Source of the DNA: Eutrophovita brisbanensis
GTDB taxonomy: Bacteria > Pseudomonadota > Gammaproteobacteria > Burkholderiales > Eutrophovitaceae
Assembly (NCBI GenBank): GCA_038147395.1
Contig: JAYQTM010000001.1
Location: forward strand, 806,001-870,000
Reading direction: 5' to 3'
DNA: 64,000 nt
Numbering within the stretch: position 1 is the first letter of the stretch; the number at the start of each line of letters is the position of its first letter. Positions 53,544 through 62,784 of the stretch are shown in pieces. The position numbers and the translations under genes are program-made. Below the pieces are notes generated by a model. That model made no database searches. It was not told where the DNA came from and saw only the letters and a program-made list of their open reading frames with translations.

Positions 53544-54446
53544 ATGCGTGTTTGTTCGTTTGTATCGTTGCCCAATAACTTTCGTAAACAAGACGTTTTG
53601 TTGTTTTTTGGACGTGATCAGCAACAGACATCTGAGCGCATTACCGAGAATTCGCTACAAAAGGCGTTCATGATGGACGGCGTATGCGCATTTTTAGATG
53701 TCAGTTTTGGTAATAAAAGAGCATCCTTCACATTTGATTTGGATACTGAAGACGTTTCTCCGAGGAAGCTGGCTAAATCAGCCCGATCGATAGTCAAACA
53801 TGTTCTTGGTTTGAACCAACCCGTTGAAATGATGGAGAGTAAATATAGAAAACACTCTGTTGTTGGAAAGTTACTGAAACAAAATGCGGGGTTACGCGTG
53901 CCTCAAACGGTGACTGTCTGGGAGGCATTGATTTCCGCTGTTATTGGTCAACAAGTCAGCGTGTCTGCTGCCACCTCGATGAGGGTGAAATTCATCAAAG
54001 AATTGGGCTATCGTCACTCTAGCGGCCTCAATTGTTTTCCAGGCCCATCAGACGTCTTGCGTACAAAGATATCGAGGTTGAGAAAGTGTGGGTTATCGAG
54101 TCAAAAATCTGCGACGATTAACGAGGTCGCACATCGCGTTTCCGAAGGAGGATTAACGCTCGAAGCATCAAGAGATTGCTTTGATTACGACGATTTGTCT
54201 TCGAGACTGATAGAAATAAAGGGTATTGGTTGGTGGACTATTAACTACACATTTCTTCGAGGTTACGCTTATTTGGACGGGTCTTTACACGGAGATGCGG
54301 CTGTGCGTCGTAATCTTCAGCAACTCATGGCGTTGCCGGAGCCGATTGACGCAGCTGAGGTCGAGCGGTTCTTATGTCAATTCTCACCCTACAGAGCACT
54401 AATCGCGGCTCATTTGTGGGCGTTACAGAGGTCAGATGGTTATTAG
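53544..54446 (+). CDS. AlkA-type DNA-3-methyladenine glycosylase
   Basis: A 300-residue HhH-GPD base-excision repair enzyme. The hairpin is LIEIKGIGWWTINYTFLRGY near residues 222-241, and the catalytic aspartate is Asp251 in HGDAAVRRN, in the place of E. coli AlkA Asp238. VWEALISAVIGQQVSVSAATSMR near 125-147 is the conserved 'iigQQvs' helix. It removes alkylated purines. There is no Ada domain. ATG 53544 has no strong ribosome site. Confidence 0.9.
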   Translation: MRVCSFVSLPNNFRKQDVLLFFGRDQQQTSERITENSLQKAFMMDGVCAFLDVSFGNKRASFTFDLDTEDVSPRKLAKSARSIVKHVLGLNQPVEMMESKYRKHSVVGKLLKQNAGLRVPQTVTVWEALISAVIGQQVSVSAATSMRVKFIKELGYRHSSGLNCFPGPSDVLRTKISRLRKCGLSSQKSATINEVAHRVSEGGLTLEASRDCFDYDDLSSRLIEIKGIGWWTINYTFLRGYAYLDGSLHGDAAVRRNLQQLMALPEPIDAAEVERFLCQFSPYRALIAAHLWALQRSDGY

Positions 54447-54516
54447 TATGGGACTTTTGGTTGAATTTAGATGAAATGCCTCCATCTGAGTGTTAGGAGA
54501 TATCACCTCAAAAGTT

Positions 54517-54825
54517 ATGAAAAAGAAATCAGTTGAGTTCATTTTGTTATCTAACGGCCAATCAACGTCAGGTTGGTCATTCCTAGCTAAGTTATTGACC
54601 GCTTTATTGGGCGTCGTGGGATTGGTTTTAGCGTTTATGTTCTCCGTTGTGCTGCTCGCAGTTGTGGGGGTAGCGGTTTTGGTGTTGTTTATTTATTTTT
54701 GGTGGAAGACGCGGCATCTTCGCCAACAAATCAAAGATTTTCAAGAGAACCAAGAGCAAGAGTTTCAACACGGCAACGATCGAGTATACGAGGGCGAGAG
54801 CCGTCGAGAAGATGAGCGGATATAA
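54517..54825 (+). CDS. Small inner-membrane protein, unknown
   Basis: A ~102-residue protein with a basic start (MKKKSVEFILLSNG), two adjoining hydrophobic segments (residues ~21-55, TALLGVVGLVLAFMFSVVLLAVVGVAVLVLFIYFWW), then a charged C-terminal coiled-coil-like tail (LRQQIKDFQENQEQEFQHG). I chose ATG 54517; a GTG at 54490 lies just before AGGAG and is less likely. It lies 5 bases before the serine-hydrolase gene, suggesting one transcript. Confidence 0.55.
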   Translation: MKKKSVEFILLSNGQSTSGWSFLAKLLTALLGVVGLVLAFMFSVVLLAVVGVAVLVLFIYFWWKTRHLRQQIKDFQENQEQEFQHGNDRVYEGESRREDERI

Positions 54826-54830
54826 CGACC

Positions 54831-55886
54831 GTGTTGTCACTAGCTGACCTTCGTGATACCTCTCAATATGCGCTCGGCAATGAAATTGAGTGGTCTCGAG
54901 ATACATCGCATCCTTGGGGTATCCATCTAGAAGACCCTGAGCCATGGAATATCCTCCTCGGTCCAGTTAAGCCGCGTGGTGGTGTTGCTGGTGTCGTTAA
55001 TTTGTCAGGTGAGCGCGTTGAATCGTTTGGCGATATCGACAGAGCTGACCTGACGTTCAGTGTTGCTAAAACCTATCTTGCGTTGATCGCTGGTGTTGCG
55101 TATGACGATGGTTTAATTGTCGATATCGACGAAAAAATTTCAAATAAGCTCCCAGGGATCGGTTTTGACTCTCCACATAATCAGGACATAACCTGGCGAC
55201 AGTTACTCCAGCAAACGAGTGAGTGGAGTGGTGAGTGTGTTGGTATTCCCGATCAAGTGGATCACTACAGAATCTTATCTTTCCAAGATCGACCCGCGGA
55301 GCGACGTCCGAAGGGAACGCCTCGTTCATTAAATTACCCTGGCTCATACTGGGAATACAACGACGTCAGAATTAATCAACTATCACTTGCATTACTGCAT
55401 CTTTTCCAGCGAGAGTTACCCGATGTCTTTCGTGAGCGAATCCTTGAACCGTTAGGAGCCTCTTCGAATTGGTCGTGGGACCCATACGACGGTGCGGAGG
55501 TCGATACTTCCTCAGGGAGATTGAAAACTGTTCCTGGTGGCAGTCACTGGGGTGGTGGAGTCTCAATCAGTGCCAAAGACCAAGCCCTCATCGGAGAGTT
55601 AATCAAAAGTGAAGGTGTGATCAATGGTCGCTCAGTCATCTCATCAGAATGGGTGCGTGAAATGCTGGCGCCATGTCCCATAGCGACGTTCTATGGCCTC
55701 TTGACGTGGTTGAATACCGAAAGAAGGTTATTTAAAAGCCTTCCAGAAACAAGCGTCTTCGCGATTGGAGCTGGAGGAGCGTATACCTGGATTGATTCTG
55801 TACTTGATTTGGTTGTCGTCGTTAGATGGATCTCCCCAAACGCAGCTGAGACTTATTTTTCAAAAATTTTAAATTGTCTTAACTGA
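54831..55886 (+). CDS. Beta-lactamase-family serine hydrolase
   Basis: A 351-residue serine beta-lactamase/esterase-fold protein, GTG start. The first motif is FSVAKTYLAL (S-x-x-K near residue 65), the second YWEYNDVRIN (Y-x-N, here YND near 180), and the third lies in the HWGGGVSIS region near 240. The block HPWGIHLEDPEPWNILLGPVKPRGG is typical of a cytoplasmic-looking esterase group. It has no signal peptide, unlike the homologous protein at 30772. Confidence 0.85.
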   Translation: MLSLADLRDTSQYALGNEIEWSRDTSHPWGIHLEDPEPWNILLGPVKPRGGVAGVVNLSGERVESFGDIDRADLTFSVAKTYLALIAGVAYDDGLIVDIDEKISNKLPGIGFDSPHNQDITWRQLLQQTSEWSGECVGIPDQVDHYRILSFQDRPAERRPKGTPRSLNYPGSYWEYNDVRINQLSLALLHLFQRELPDVFRERILEPLGASSNWSWDPYDGAEVDTSSGRLKTVPGGSHWGGGVSISAKDQALIGELIKSEGVINGRSVISSEWVREMLAPCPIATFYGLLTWLNTERRLFKSLPETSVFAIGAGGAYTWIDSVLDLVVVVRWISPNAAETYFSKILNCLN

Positions 55887-55994
55887 TATTCAGGGATTAA
55901 TCCAAGGCCCAACACCAATCTATTTATTCTCGTGATCAACCGTTACCGGCACGTCCTGTTTTTGAAGATGCGTCTCGAGAGCTTCGTATCTGCT

Positions 55995-56741
55995 TCAACC
56001 CCGATGGACCTGAAATGGGCTGAATGACTGTCGGACAGGCATTAGCTCGATACGATTGATATTCATGTGGGGCGGTAGAGTGGCTATCCAGTAAAGAGTG
56101 GCTGCAATGTCGTCTCCAGTCATGGGGTTGGCGCCCTCATAAAGCTTGTCAGACGCTGTTTGATCTCCTTTTGTACGAACGAGAGTAAATTCTGTCTCGG
56201 CCATACCAGGCTCCACACTTGTGACCCGCACTCCAGTTCCGTGCAAGTCTGATCTCAGCCCGAGAGAAAATTGAACGACAAATGCCTTGGTGCCTCCATA
56301 TACGTTACCCCCGGGATAAGGGTAGCTGGCTGCAACAGAACTGATATTGATCACCGCACCTTTCGTTTCGATCAGTTTCGGAAGCACTTTATGGGTCAGG
56401 GTAATCAGACCTCGAATGTTCGTGTCCACCATCGTGTTCCACTGTTCGAGGTCACAGTTTTGCGCTGGTGCTGTCCCAAGTGCTAGGCCTGCGTTATTGA
56501 TCAGGAGATCGATCGTTTTAAATTCGTCAGGCAAAGCCGCGATCGCCGAATCGATTTGTGTCGAGTCCTGCACATCGAATGCCAAGCAATGAACGGCATC
56601 ACCAAGAGCCTCTTTCAGCGCGTTCAACCGGTCTTCTCGTCGCCCCGTAGCGATAACTTTCCAACCATTCGCGACAAAGAGCTCGACGGCGGATTTTCCA
56701 AATCCGGATGTTGCTCCAGTGATCAATGCTGTTTTACTCAC
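55995..56741 (-). CDS. NADP-dependent 3-hydroxy acid dehydrogenase (YdfG-type SDR)
   Basis: A 248-residue classical SDR close to YdfG/serine 3-dehydrogenase. Cofactor loop TGATSGFGKSAVELF with the NADP-favouring TGRREDRL at residues ~32-39, NNAGLAL near 88, Ser in INISSVAASY near 138, and Tyr-x-x-x-Lys in YGGTKAFV. E. coli YdfG oxidises L-allo-threonine and 3-hydroxypropionate. C-terminal sequence MNINRIELMPVRQSF matches the family. It follows glcF by 21 bases on the same strand, so it may read through from the glycolate operon. Confidence 0.92.
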   Translation of the reverse strand: MSKTALITGATSGFGKSAVELFVANGWKVIATGRREDRLNALKEALGDAVHCLAFDVQDSTQIDSAIAALPDEFKTIDLLINNAGLALGTAPAQNCDLEQWNTMVDTNIRGLITLTHKVLPKLIETKGAVINISSVAASYPYPGGNVYGGTKAFVVQFSLGLRSDLHGTGVRVTSVEPGMAETEFTLVRTKGDQTASDKLYEGANPMTGDDIAATLYWIATLPPHMNINRIELMPVRQSFSPFQVHRG

Positions 56742-56762
56742 GTCGTTCCCCCTTTTTTTGAC

Positions 56763-58010
56763 TTAATTTGCTAACGATTCTTCTAAAAATTGCGCCCAAT
56801 GCATGACGCTAACTTGTGTTCCGCTTTGTAGTTGTGTGAGACATCCGATGTTCGCTGTGAGGATGATTTGTGGATCACCTTTTTCGATCGATGAAATTTT
56901 ATTTTTTAGTAAATCAGCCGATATTTCGGTTTGAAGTAGAGAATAGGTTCCAGCTGATCCGCAACAAAGATGTGGATCCTCAATAGTTGTTAACGTGAAA
57001 CCCGCAGCTGATAGGAAACCCTCGATGACTCCCTTAATTTGCTGCCCGTGTTGTAGGCTGCACGGCGAATGAAACGCAACGCGTTTAAGACGATTTGGGT
57101 TTTGTTTTACCGTTTGGAATACGTGTTGTTCGATATGATTCGACTCTTTTTGAATGACTTCACTCAAATCCATTGTGATTGCAGAAACGGTCTTTGCTTT
57201 TTCGGCGTACCTAGGATCATCGCTGAGAATGTGGCCATACTCTTTCACCATCGTCCCACATCCACTTGCAGTTATGACGATTGCCTCTGCGCCGTCTTCG
57301 ATGGCTGGCCACCACAAATCGATGTTGTTTTTTATCTGCTCCAACGATTCTTTTTGTTTGTTGAGGTGGTATGTGACCGCGCCACAACATTCCACGCTCG
57401 AAATCGGCACCAGAGATATTCCAATTCTGTCGAGGATCCGAGCAGTCGCAATGTTTATATTCGGTGCTAGCGCCGGTTGCACGCACCCATCAAGGAGCAG
57501 CATTTTTCGCTCGTGAATCCTATTAGGCCAGGAGTATTTTATTTTTTCAGTGGCTGGGATCTTTTTTTGTAGCGTACTGGGCAAAATCGGCTTCGCAATC
57601 TTTCCAACGGTGAGCAGTGAGCGAAAGATCGTTCTTTTTGGAATGACTGCGTTAAGAGTGTTGCGTTTGATTCGGTCAATCAGTGGACGGGGTACGTTTT
57701 TTTCGACAATATCCCGTCCAATATCGACGAGCCGTCCGTATTTGACTCCTGATGGACATGTTGACTCACACGAGCGACACGTTAGACATCGATCAAGGTG
57801 TCGTTGTGTTGCCTCAGAAGGAGCTTTCCCCTCCAAGATCTCTTTTATCAGGTAAATACGACCTCGTGGGCTGTCTAATTCGTCGCCGAGTAATTGATAT
57901 GTGGGACATGTGGCGGTACAGAACCCGCAGTGAACACACGCTCGTAAAATGTCATTAGCCTCTTGTCCAGCTCGTGTGTCCAAGAATTTTTTTTCGATAT
58001 TCGTTTTCAT
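56763..58010 (-). CDS. glcF: Glycolate oxidase iron-sulfur subunit GlcF
   Basis: A 415-residue protein with two 4Fe-4S motifs, CVHCGFCTATCPTY near 26-39 and CLTCRSCESTCPSG near 75-88, then two CCG-domain repeats (SSVECCGAV near 205 and DPHLCCGSAG near 350), as in GlcF. It carries electrons from GlcD/GlcE flavins to the quinone pool at the membrane. It is the last gene of the operon, 24 bases after glcE. Confidence 0.95.
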   Translation of the reverse strand: MKTNIEKKFLDTRAGQEANDILRACVHCGFCTATCPTYQLLGDELDSPRGRIYLIKEILEGKAPSEATQRHLDRCLTCRSCESTCPSGVKYGRLVDIGRDIVEKNVPRPLIDRIKRNTLNAVIPKRTIFRSLLTVGKIAKPILPSTLQKKIPATEKIKYSWPNRIHERKMLLLDGCVQPALAPNINIATARILDRIGISLVPISSVECCGAVTYHLNKQKESLEQIKNNIDLWWPAIEDGAEAIVITASGCGTMVKEYGHILSDDPRYAEKAKTVSAITMDLSEVIQKESNHIEQHVFQTVKQNPNRLKRVAFHSPCSLQHGQQIKGVIEGFLSAAGFTLTTIEDPHLCCGSAGTYSLLQTEISADLLKNKISSIEKGDPQIILTANIGCLTQLQSGTQVSVMHWAQFLEESLAN

Positions 58011-58034
58011 GATCCGCGCTGTTCTCCCGAAGCT

Positions 58035-59081
58035 TTAAAATTCGGTGAATAGGCGACGTTTACCAAAGACGCCATCAGGATCGAGAGAGTTTTTCACTTT
58101 TTTCTGCAAAGTCATTAGTCCGTCAGTCAACGTTTGAATCGCGTCATTTCTGTCGTTATTCCTGAACAAGATAGCATTCCCGTTACATTTGATCGCTTCA
58201 TCCTGTTGCTCCTGTAGTGTTGTGTCACTCCAAATCCACCTCAAGCTGCCATTCCACTCAATGAGGGTATTTTTATGAGACACGGGAGATTTGGGATTCA
58301 CCGAGTGTCGGAAGAGTTTTTGATCTGACTGGAAAAACGGGTGAGTCTGTTCGCGAATCGAGCGCCAAAAATCACCTCCATCGGTGAGCTGACCTCCAAT
58401 TTTTTTTAAACCTGACTTAACTGCAGTTTCTGATCCTGACAACCGTATCGAGAGGAGACCATCATGAAAACAACTCGCTGATAATGGGATTGGCATTGCA
58501 GCGTAATCATTCATCCGCTCGATCGCCTGCTCTTTATTCAACTCGAATACGATCGTTGTTTCAGATTCTGGTTTCGGAAGTACTTTGACGGATGCTTCTA
58601 GGATCAATCCGAGTGTGCCGAAGGATCCGCATATGAGCCTTGACACATCGAATCCGGCGACATTTTTCATCACTTTTCCGCCGAACTGTAATTCGGATCC
58701 GTTATTGTTCATTAGCAATATACCCAACACAAAGTCTCTGGCTGCACCTTGCATCGCTCTGCGAGGCCCAGAAAATCCAGACGAGATACAACCTCCAAAG
58801 GTCGCACCTTCGCCGAAGTAGGGTGGTTCAAATGCCAGCATCTGGTTATTGGCGTCAAGTGCCGACTCAATCTCACGCAGCGGCGTCCCGCATTTTGCTG
58901 TGAGTACGAGTTCTGTGGGTTCGTATTCGGTAATCCCGGAGTGGAGACTCGTATCTAAAATATCGCCATCAAGCGATACGCCATAGAAGTCTTTTGTGCC
59001 ACCTCCTCGTATTCGAATGGTTGTTGAGTCTGCTTTAGCACGGAGTATTTGTTCTTTAAACGAAGGAACTGATGTCGCCAT
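58035..59081 (-). CDS. glcE: Glycolate oxidase FAD-binding subunit GlcE
   Basis: A 348-residue FAD-linked subunit with the PCMH-type FAD domain (IRIRGGGTKDFYG near residue 22-34, then AFEPPYFGEGATFGGCISSGFSGPRRAMQGAARDFVLGI near 82-120, GGKVMKNVAGFDVSRLICGSFGTLG). It lies between glcD and glcF with 23-base gaps, the usual arrangement. GlcD, GlcE and GlcF together oxidise glycolate (and D-lactate) to glyoxylate. Confidence 0.95.
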   Translation of the reverse strand: MATSVPSFKEQILRAKADSTTIRIRGGGTKDFYGVSLDGDILDTSLHSGITEYEPTELVLTAKCGTPLREIESALDANNQMLAFEPPYFGEGATFGGCISSGFSGPRRAMQGAARDFVLGILLMNNNGSELQFGGKVMKNVAGFDVSRLICGSFGTLGLILEASVKVLPKPESETTIVFELNKEQAIERMNDYAAMPIPLSASCFHDGLLSIRLSGSETAVKSGLKKIGGQLTDGGDFWRSIREQTHPFFQSDQKLFRHSVNPKSPVSHKNTLIEWNGSLRWIWSDTTLQEQQDEAIKCNGNAILFRNNDRNDAIQTLTDGLMTLQKKVKNSLDPDGVFGKRRLFTEF

Positions 59082-59104
59082 TTGTTTGTTGTCCGTCCTA
59101 TGTG

Positions 59105-60610
59105 TCAGAAACGAGGAATATCTGGAAATTTTTCCTCGCCGCGGTGAACATGCATCATGCCAAATTCAGCGCAACGATTGAGAGTGGGCACTGCTTTCCC
59201 AGGGTTTAATCTAGAGCCTGGGTCAAATGCTCGTTTGATTTCGAGAAATACATCGAGCTCTTCATTATCGAACTGGACGCACATCTGATTTATTTTCTCT
59301 AATCCAACGCCATGTTCACCTGTGATGGTGCCCCCAACTTCGACGCACAGTTCAAGAATTGCTGCGCCATATTGTTCCGCTCTTCTTAGTTGGTCCTCGT
59401 CATTCGCGTCGAACATGATGAGAGGGTGCAAGTTGCCGTCACCAGCGTGAAATACGTTGGCGCACTGTAGGTTATACGTTTTCTCCATCTCGGCGATTCG
59501 TCGAAGTACTAATGGAAGTGTTTTTCTTGGGATCGTTCCATCCATACAAAAATAGTCTGGGAGAATTCTCCCGACTGCGGGAAATGCGGACTTTCGTCCC
59601 GCCCACAGTTTGAGGCGGTGAGTTTCATCGGTGGAGACTGTGACTTCCGTCGCCCCCGCGGCATACAAAACCTCAGTTGTTTTTGAGATTTCGTCCTCGA
59701 CTTCCTCAACAGAGCCATCAGATTCGCAGAGTAATATTGCTGCTGCATCCAATGGATAGCCAGCCCCGATGAACTGTTCGACTGCACCAGTGGCTTTCTT
59801 GTCCATCATTTCTAGACCAGCGGGGATGATGCCGGCTGCGATGATGTCTGCAACTGCACGTCCTGCTTTCTCGACATCGTCAAATGCAGCCATGGCTACC
59901 GTAGCCTTCTCCGGTGTGGGAAGAAGTTTTACGGTGACTTCGGTGACAACACCGAGTAGACCTTCTGACCCTGTGATCAGGGCGAGCAAGTCATAACCTG
60001 GACTGTCGAGCCCCTCTGATCCGATCTCAATCACATCTCCCTCGATCGTCACAAATCTTAACTTCAGAATATTGTTGACTGTTAGTCCGTACTTAAGACA
60101 GTGGACACCTCCTGAATTCTCGGCCACATTACCGCCAATAGAGCAAGCGATTTGACTCGATGGGTCTGGAGCATAGTAGAGTTTGTGTGGAGCCGCTGCC
60201 TGTGATATCGCGGCGTTTCGGACCCCTGGCTCAACTACAGCGATTCGAGAGATAGGATCGATGTTGAGGATACTTTTTAATTTTGACATCACGAGAAGTA
60301 GTCCTCTCTCGTATGGTATTGCACCGCCTGACAATCCAGTACCAGCCCCTCTGAACACGATCGGGACTTGATGTCTGTGGCAAATCCGCATCACCTCAAT
60401 CACTTGAGCCTCATTTTCTGGCAACGCGGCAAGGAGCGGGATTTTTGGGTAAGCCGACAACCCGTCACACTCGAACGGCTTTAGATCCTCGAGAGTATGT
60501 TTCAGCGATTCTCCTGATAGAACTGCCGAGAGCTCCCGAATAAGGGTGTGCTTATCGACCGACGATTCCGGGGTTTCCGTGAGGTTTGGATCTGTATGTC
60601 CCATTTTCAA
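59105..60610 (-). CDS. glcD: Glycolate oxidase subunit GlcD
   Basis: A 501-residue FAD-dependent 2-hydroxy-acid dehydrogenase subunit. The FAD-binding region is VVFRGAGTGLSGGAIPYERGLLLVMSKLKSIL near residues 80-112, then PDPSSQIACSIGGNVAENSGGVHCLKYG near 148-175; the C-terminal catalytic domain has NVFHAGDGNLHPLIMFD (metal-binding histidines) and GGTITGEHGVG. It precedes glcE and follows the glycerate kinase by 8 bases. Confidence 0.96.
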   Translation of the reverse strand: MKMGHTDPNLTETPESSVDKHTLIRELSAVLSGESLKHTLEDLKPFECDGLSAYPKIPLLAALPENEAQVIEVMRICHRHQVPIVFRGAGTGLSGGAIPYERGLLLVMSKLKSILNIDPISRIAVVEPGVRNAAISQAAAPHKLYYAPDPSSQIACSIGGNVAENSGGVHCLKYGLTVNNILKLRFVTIEGDVIEIGSEGLDSPGYDLLALITGSEGLLGVVTEVTVKLLPTPEKATVAMAAFDDVEKAGRAVADIIAAGIIPAGLEMMDKKATGAVEQFIGAGYPLDAAAILLCESDGSVEEVEDEISKTTEVLYAAGATEVTVSTDETHRLKLWAGRKSAFPAVGRILPDYFCMDGTIPRKTLPLVLRRIAEMEKTYNLQCANVFHAGDGNLHPLIMFDANDEDQLRRAEQYGAAILELCVEVGGTITGEHGVGLEKINQMCVQFDNEELDVFLEIKRAFDPGSRLNPGKAVPTLNRCAEFGMMHVHRGEEKFPDIPRF

Positions 60611-60618
60611 TTCGCTAA

Positions 60619-61881
60619 TTAGTTGTCAATGATAATCGCTCTGAAGTCATTGACATTGGTTAATGTTGGTCCGGTGATGACGAGGTCACCTAAAGAGTCA
60701 AAGAAATTATAGGCGTCGTTATTCGCAAGCATGGCCTTTGAGTCTAAATTCAATTCCGCAGCCCTACGTAAAGTACTCGGGTCTATGATTGCGCCAGCAT
60801 TGTTCTCTGTGCCATCAACCCCATCAGTGTCACCGGCAAATGCTGAGACTGAATTCAATCCATTTAATTCAATAGCTAAAGCGAGCAGGAACTCTGCATT
60901 TCTTCCGCCGCGACCGTCACCTCGGACGGTGACTGTTGTTTCTCCACCAGAGAGGATGACGCACGGTCGATTAATCGGTTGATTATGGCGCAGTACTTGT
61001 TTTGTGATTCCGGCATGTACTCTAGCCACCTCACGCGCTTCACCCTCAATTGCGTCACCAAGTATGATCGGCGAATATCCATGCTCTTTCGCTGTTTTGG
61101 CGGCCGCCTCCAAAGACATCTGGGGCGTGGATATCAGGTGAGTTGATATGTTTTCAAAAATGCTGTCTCCAGGCTTGGGGGTCTCATTAAGCCCTCTAAC
61201 CAGATGCTCGACGACCGAGGCCGGTTCATTGATGTTGTACTTGCTTAGTATCGCAAGTGCGTCACCGAACGTTGTTTTGTCTGGTTCTGTCGGCCCTGAA
61301 GCAATCACGGATAAATCATCTCCCGGGATATCAGAAATCGCCAGTGTGACGCACCTCGCTGGATTGATTTGTGCGGCAAGTCTTCCACCTTTAATTCCCG
61401 ATAGGTGCTTGCGAACACAATTCATCTCTGTGATGTTTGCACCACTTTGTAGTAACGCCGTATTGAGCTGTTTTTTTTCGTCTAAGCTCAATCCGTCGGC
61501 AGGAAGCGTGAGGAGCGCTGATCCGCCTCCAGAGACTAGGAATACCACAAGATCATCTTTTGATAATCCCGATACTCTGTCCATGATCTCGCGAGCCGCG
61601 GCGAGGCCAGCTTCATCGGGTACAGGATGCGATGCTTCTAAAACTTTAATCATTTTGGTGGGTACGCTGTGCCCGTATCGGGTCACCACGACACCCTCTA
61701 GAGGATGAGTCCAAGCATCCTCGAAGGCTTTCGCCATCGTGGCTGCGGCTTTACCACAGCCGATAACTATTGTTCTGCCAGTTGGTGGTTCAGGTAAATA
61801 GTTTGCGATCGTGTGCTCAGGCTGAGCTGCAGCAACAGCAGATTGAAATAATTTATCTAGTAACTCTCGATGATTCGTCAT
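60619..61881 (-). CDS. ttuD: Glycerate kinase, type 2 (MOFRL/TtuD)
   Basis: A 420-residue glycerate 2-kinase of the MOFRL class. The ATG at 61881 is chosen since AAGCGAG precedes it; the 32 codons upstream have no family similarity and overlap the hyi stop. Marks are TIVIGCGKAAATMAKAFE near residue 37, LVSGGGSALLTLPADGLSLDEKKQLN near 115-140, ALAISDIPGDDLSVIASGPTEPD near 185-205, and GGETTVTVRGDGRGGRNAEFLLALA near 315-340 (MOFRL). It makes 2-phosphoglycerate from D-glycerate and is 5 bases after hyi. Confidence 0.93.
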   Translation of the reverse strand: MTNHRELLDKLFQSAVAAAQPEHTIANYLPEPPTGRTIVIGCGKAAATMAKAFEDAWTHPLEGVVVTRYGHSVPTKMIKVLEASHPVPDEAGLAAAREIMDRVSGLSKDDLVVFLVSGGGSALLTLPADGLSLDEKKQLNTALLQSGANITEMNCVRKHLSGIKGGRLAAQINPARCVTLAISDIPGDDLSVIASGPTEPDKTTFGDALAILSKYNINEPASVVEHLVRGLNETPKPGDSIFENISTHLISTPQMSLEAAAKTAKEHGYSPIILGDAIEGEAREVARVHAGITKQVLRHNQPINRPCVILSGGETTVTVRGDGRGGRNAEFLLALAIELNGLNSVSAFAGDTDGVDGTENNAGAIIDPSTLRRAAELNLDSKAMLANNDAYNFFDSLGDLVITGPTLTNVNDFRAIIIDN

Positions 61882-61886
61882 CTCGC

Positions 61887-62666
61887 TTAATTCAAATGGG
61901 GTTTTATCCAATTGAGGCCGGATGCCGTATCGTTCTTCGGGCGATATTCGCATCCGATCCAACCTTGATAGCCACATCGGTCAATATGATCGAAAAGAAA
62001 TGAATAATTGATTTCCCCTGTTCCAGGTTCGTGTCGCCCGGGAGTATCAGCAAGCTGCATGTGGCCGATCATGGGTAGGAGAGATTGAATGGTGTGTGCC
62101 AAATCGCCCTCCATAATTTGCATATGGTAAATGTCGTATTGCAATTTGACATTTTGACGGTCGATTCTCTTGATCAAATCTGTGGCCTGAGATGAATAAT
62201 TTAAAAAATAATTCGGCATATCGCGAATGTTAATCGGCTCAACCATGATGTCTATTCCATGTGAGATTGCCTGATCCGCTGCGAATTGAATGTTTTGAAT
62301 GAATGTTTGCTCAGCTACCTCAGTGGGGACATTCTGCGGTTTCAATCCGGCCATGCAGTGTAAGCGGCGACAATCTAGAGCTGTCGCGTACCGAATCGCT
62401 GTATCGATTGAATCCTGAAATTCGCCCGTTCGCGTTGGAATACAAGCGAGCCCGCGATCACCAGCATCGAAATTCCCTGGTGGTGCATTCATTAGAACCA
62501 GTTCGAGTGCATGTTGCTCAAGGTTGTTTCGAATCGTGTCTGGTTCAAAAGCGTAGGGAAATAACACCTCAACGCCGGTGAAGCCAGCGGACTGGGCCTG
62601 GCTAAAACGCCCCAAGAACTCAAACTCTTGAAACATCATGGATAGGTTGGCATTGAACTTCGGCAT
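61887..62666 (-). CDS. hyi: Hydroxypyruvate isomerase
   Basis: A 259-residue TIM-barrel isomerase of the Hyi family. ATG 62666 (MPKFNANLSMMFQEF) matches the family start; upstream residues are not conserved. The catalytic Glu pair is in MVEPINIRDMPNYF (near 141) and WIGCEYRP (near 240), with the metal residues nearby; NAPPGNFDAGDRGLA near 78 is characteristic. It interconverts hydroxypyruvate and tartronate semialdehyde. It is the first gene of the glycolate operon, under the bidirectional promoter at 62697-62746. Confidence 0.93.
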   Translation of the reverse strand: MPKFNANLSMMFQEFEFLGRFSQAQSAGFTGVEVLFPYAFEPDTIRNNLEQHALELVLMNAPPGNFDAGDRGLACIPTRTGEFQDSIDTAIRYATALDCRRLHCMAGLKPQNVPTEVAEQTFIQNIQFAADQAISHGIDIMVEPINIRDMPNYFLNYSSQATDLIKRIDRQNVKLQYDIYHMQIMEGDLAHTIQSLLPMIGHMQLADTPGRHEPGTGEINYSFLFDHIDRCGYQGWIGCEYRPKNDTASGLNWIKPHLN

Positions 62667-62696
62667 GCGGCGGGTGCTTGTTTGGTAGTAGGTCAC

Positions 62697-62746
62697 ATTA
62701 TAAGCGCTGAGTCGGGGACGCGACTCAATAATGAACTACGTATAAT
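62697..62746. promoter_or_regulatory. Bidirectional promoter with central palindrome, hyi/moxR
   Basis: Two perfect -10 boxes face outward: TATAAT on the minus strand at 62702-62697, toward hyi, and TATAAT on the plus strand at 62741-62746, toward the MoxR gene. Between them lies TGAGTCGGGGACGCGACTCA (62708-62727), a palindrome with perfect 7-base arms and a 6-base centre, covering both -35 regions. Neither side has a good -35, so an activator, or a repressor of both, is likely. Predicted leaders would be about 24 and 32 bases. Confidence 0.65.
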
Positions 62747-62784
62747 CACTGAGGAACGCTAGGGTTAAATTGGTAGGGAAAAGC

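Noticed and set aside
57069..57516. Long plus-strand open frames inside glcF
   Set aside because: They are antisense shadows of glcF; the minus-strand frame carries the 4Fe-4S and CCG motifs.
61148..61708. 186-codon plus-strand frame within the glycerate kinase gene
   Set aside because: Shadow of the kinase MOFRL-type coding sequence on the minus strand.
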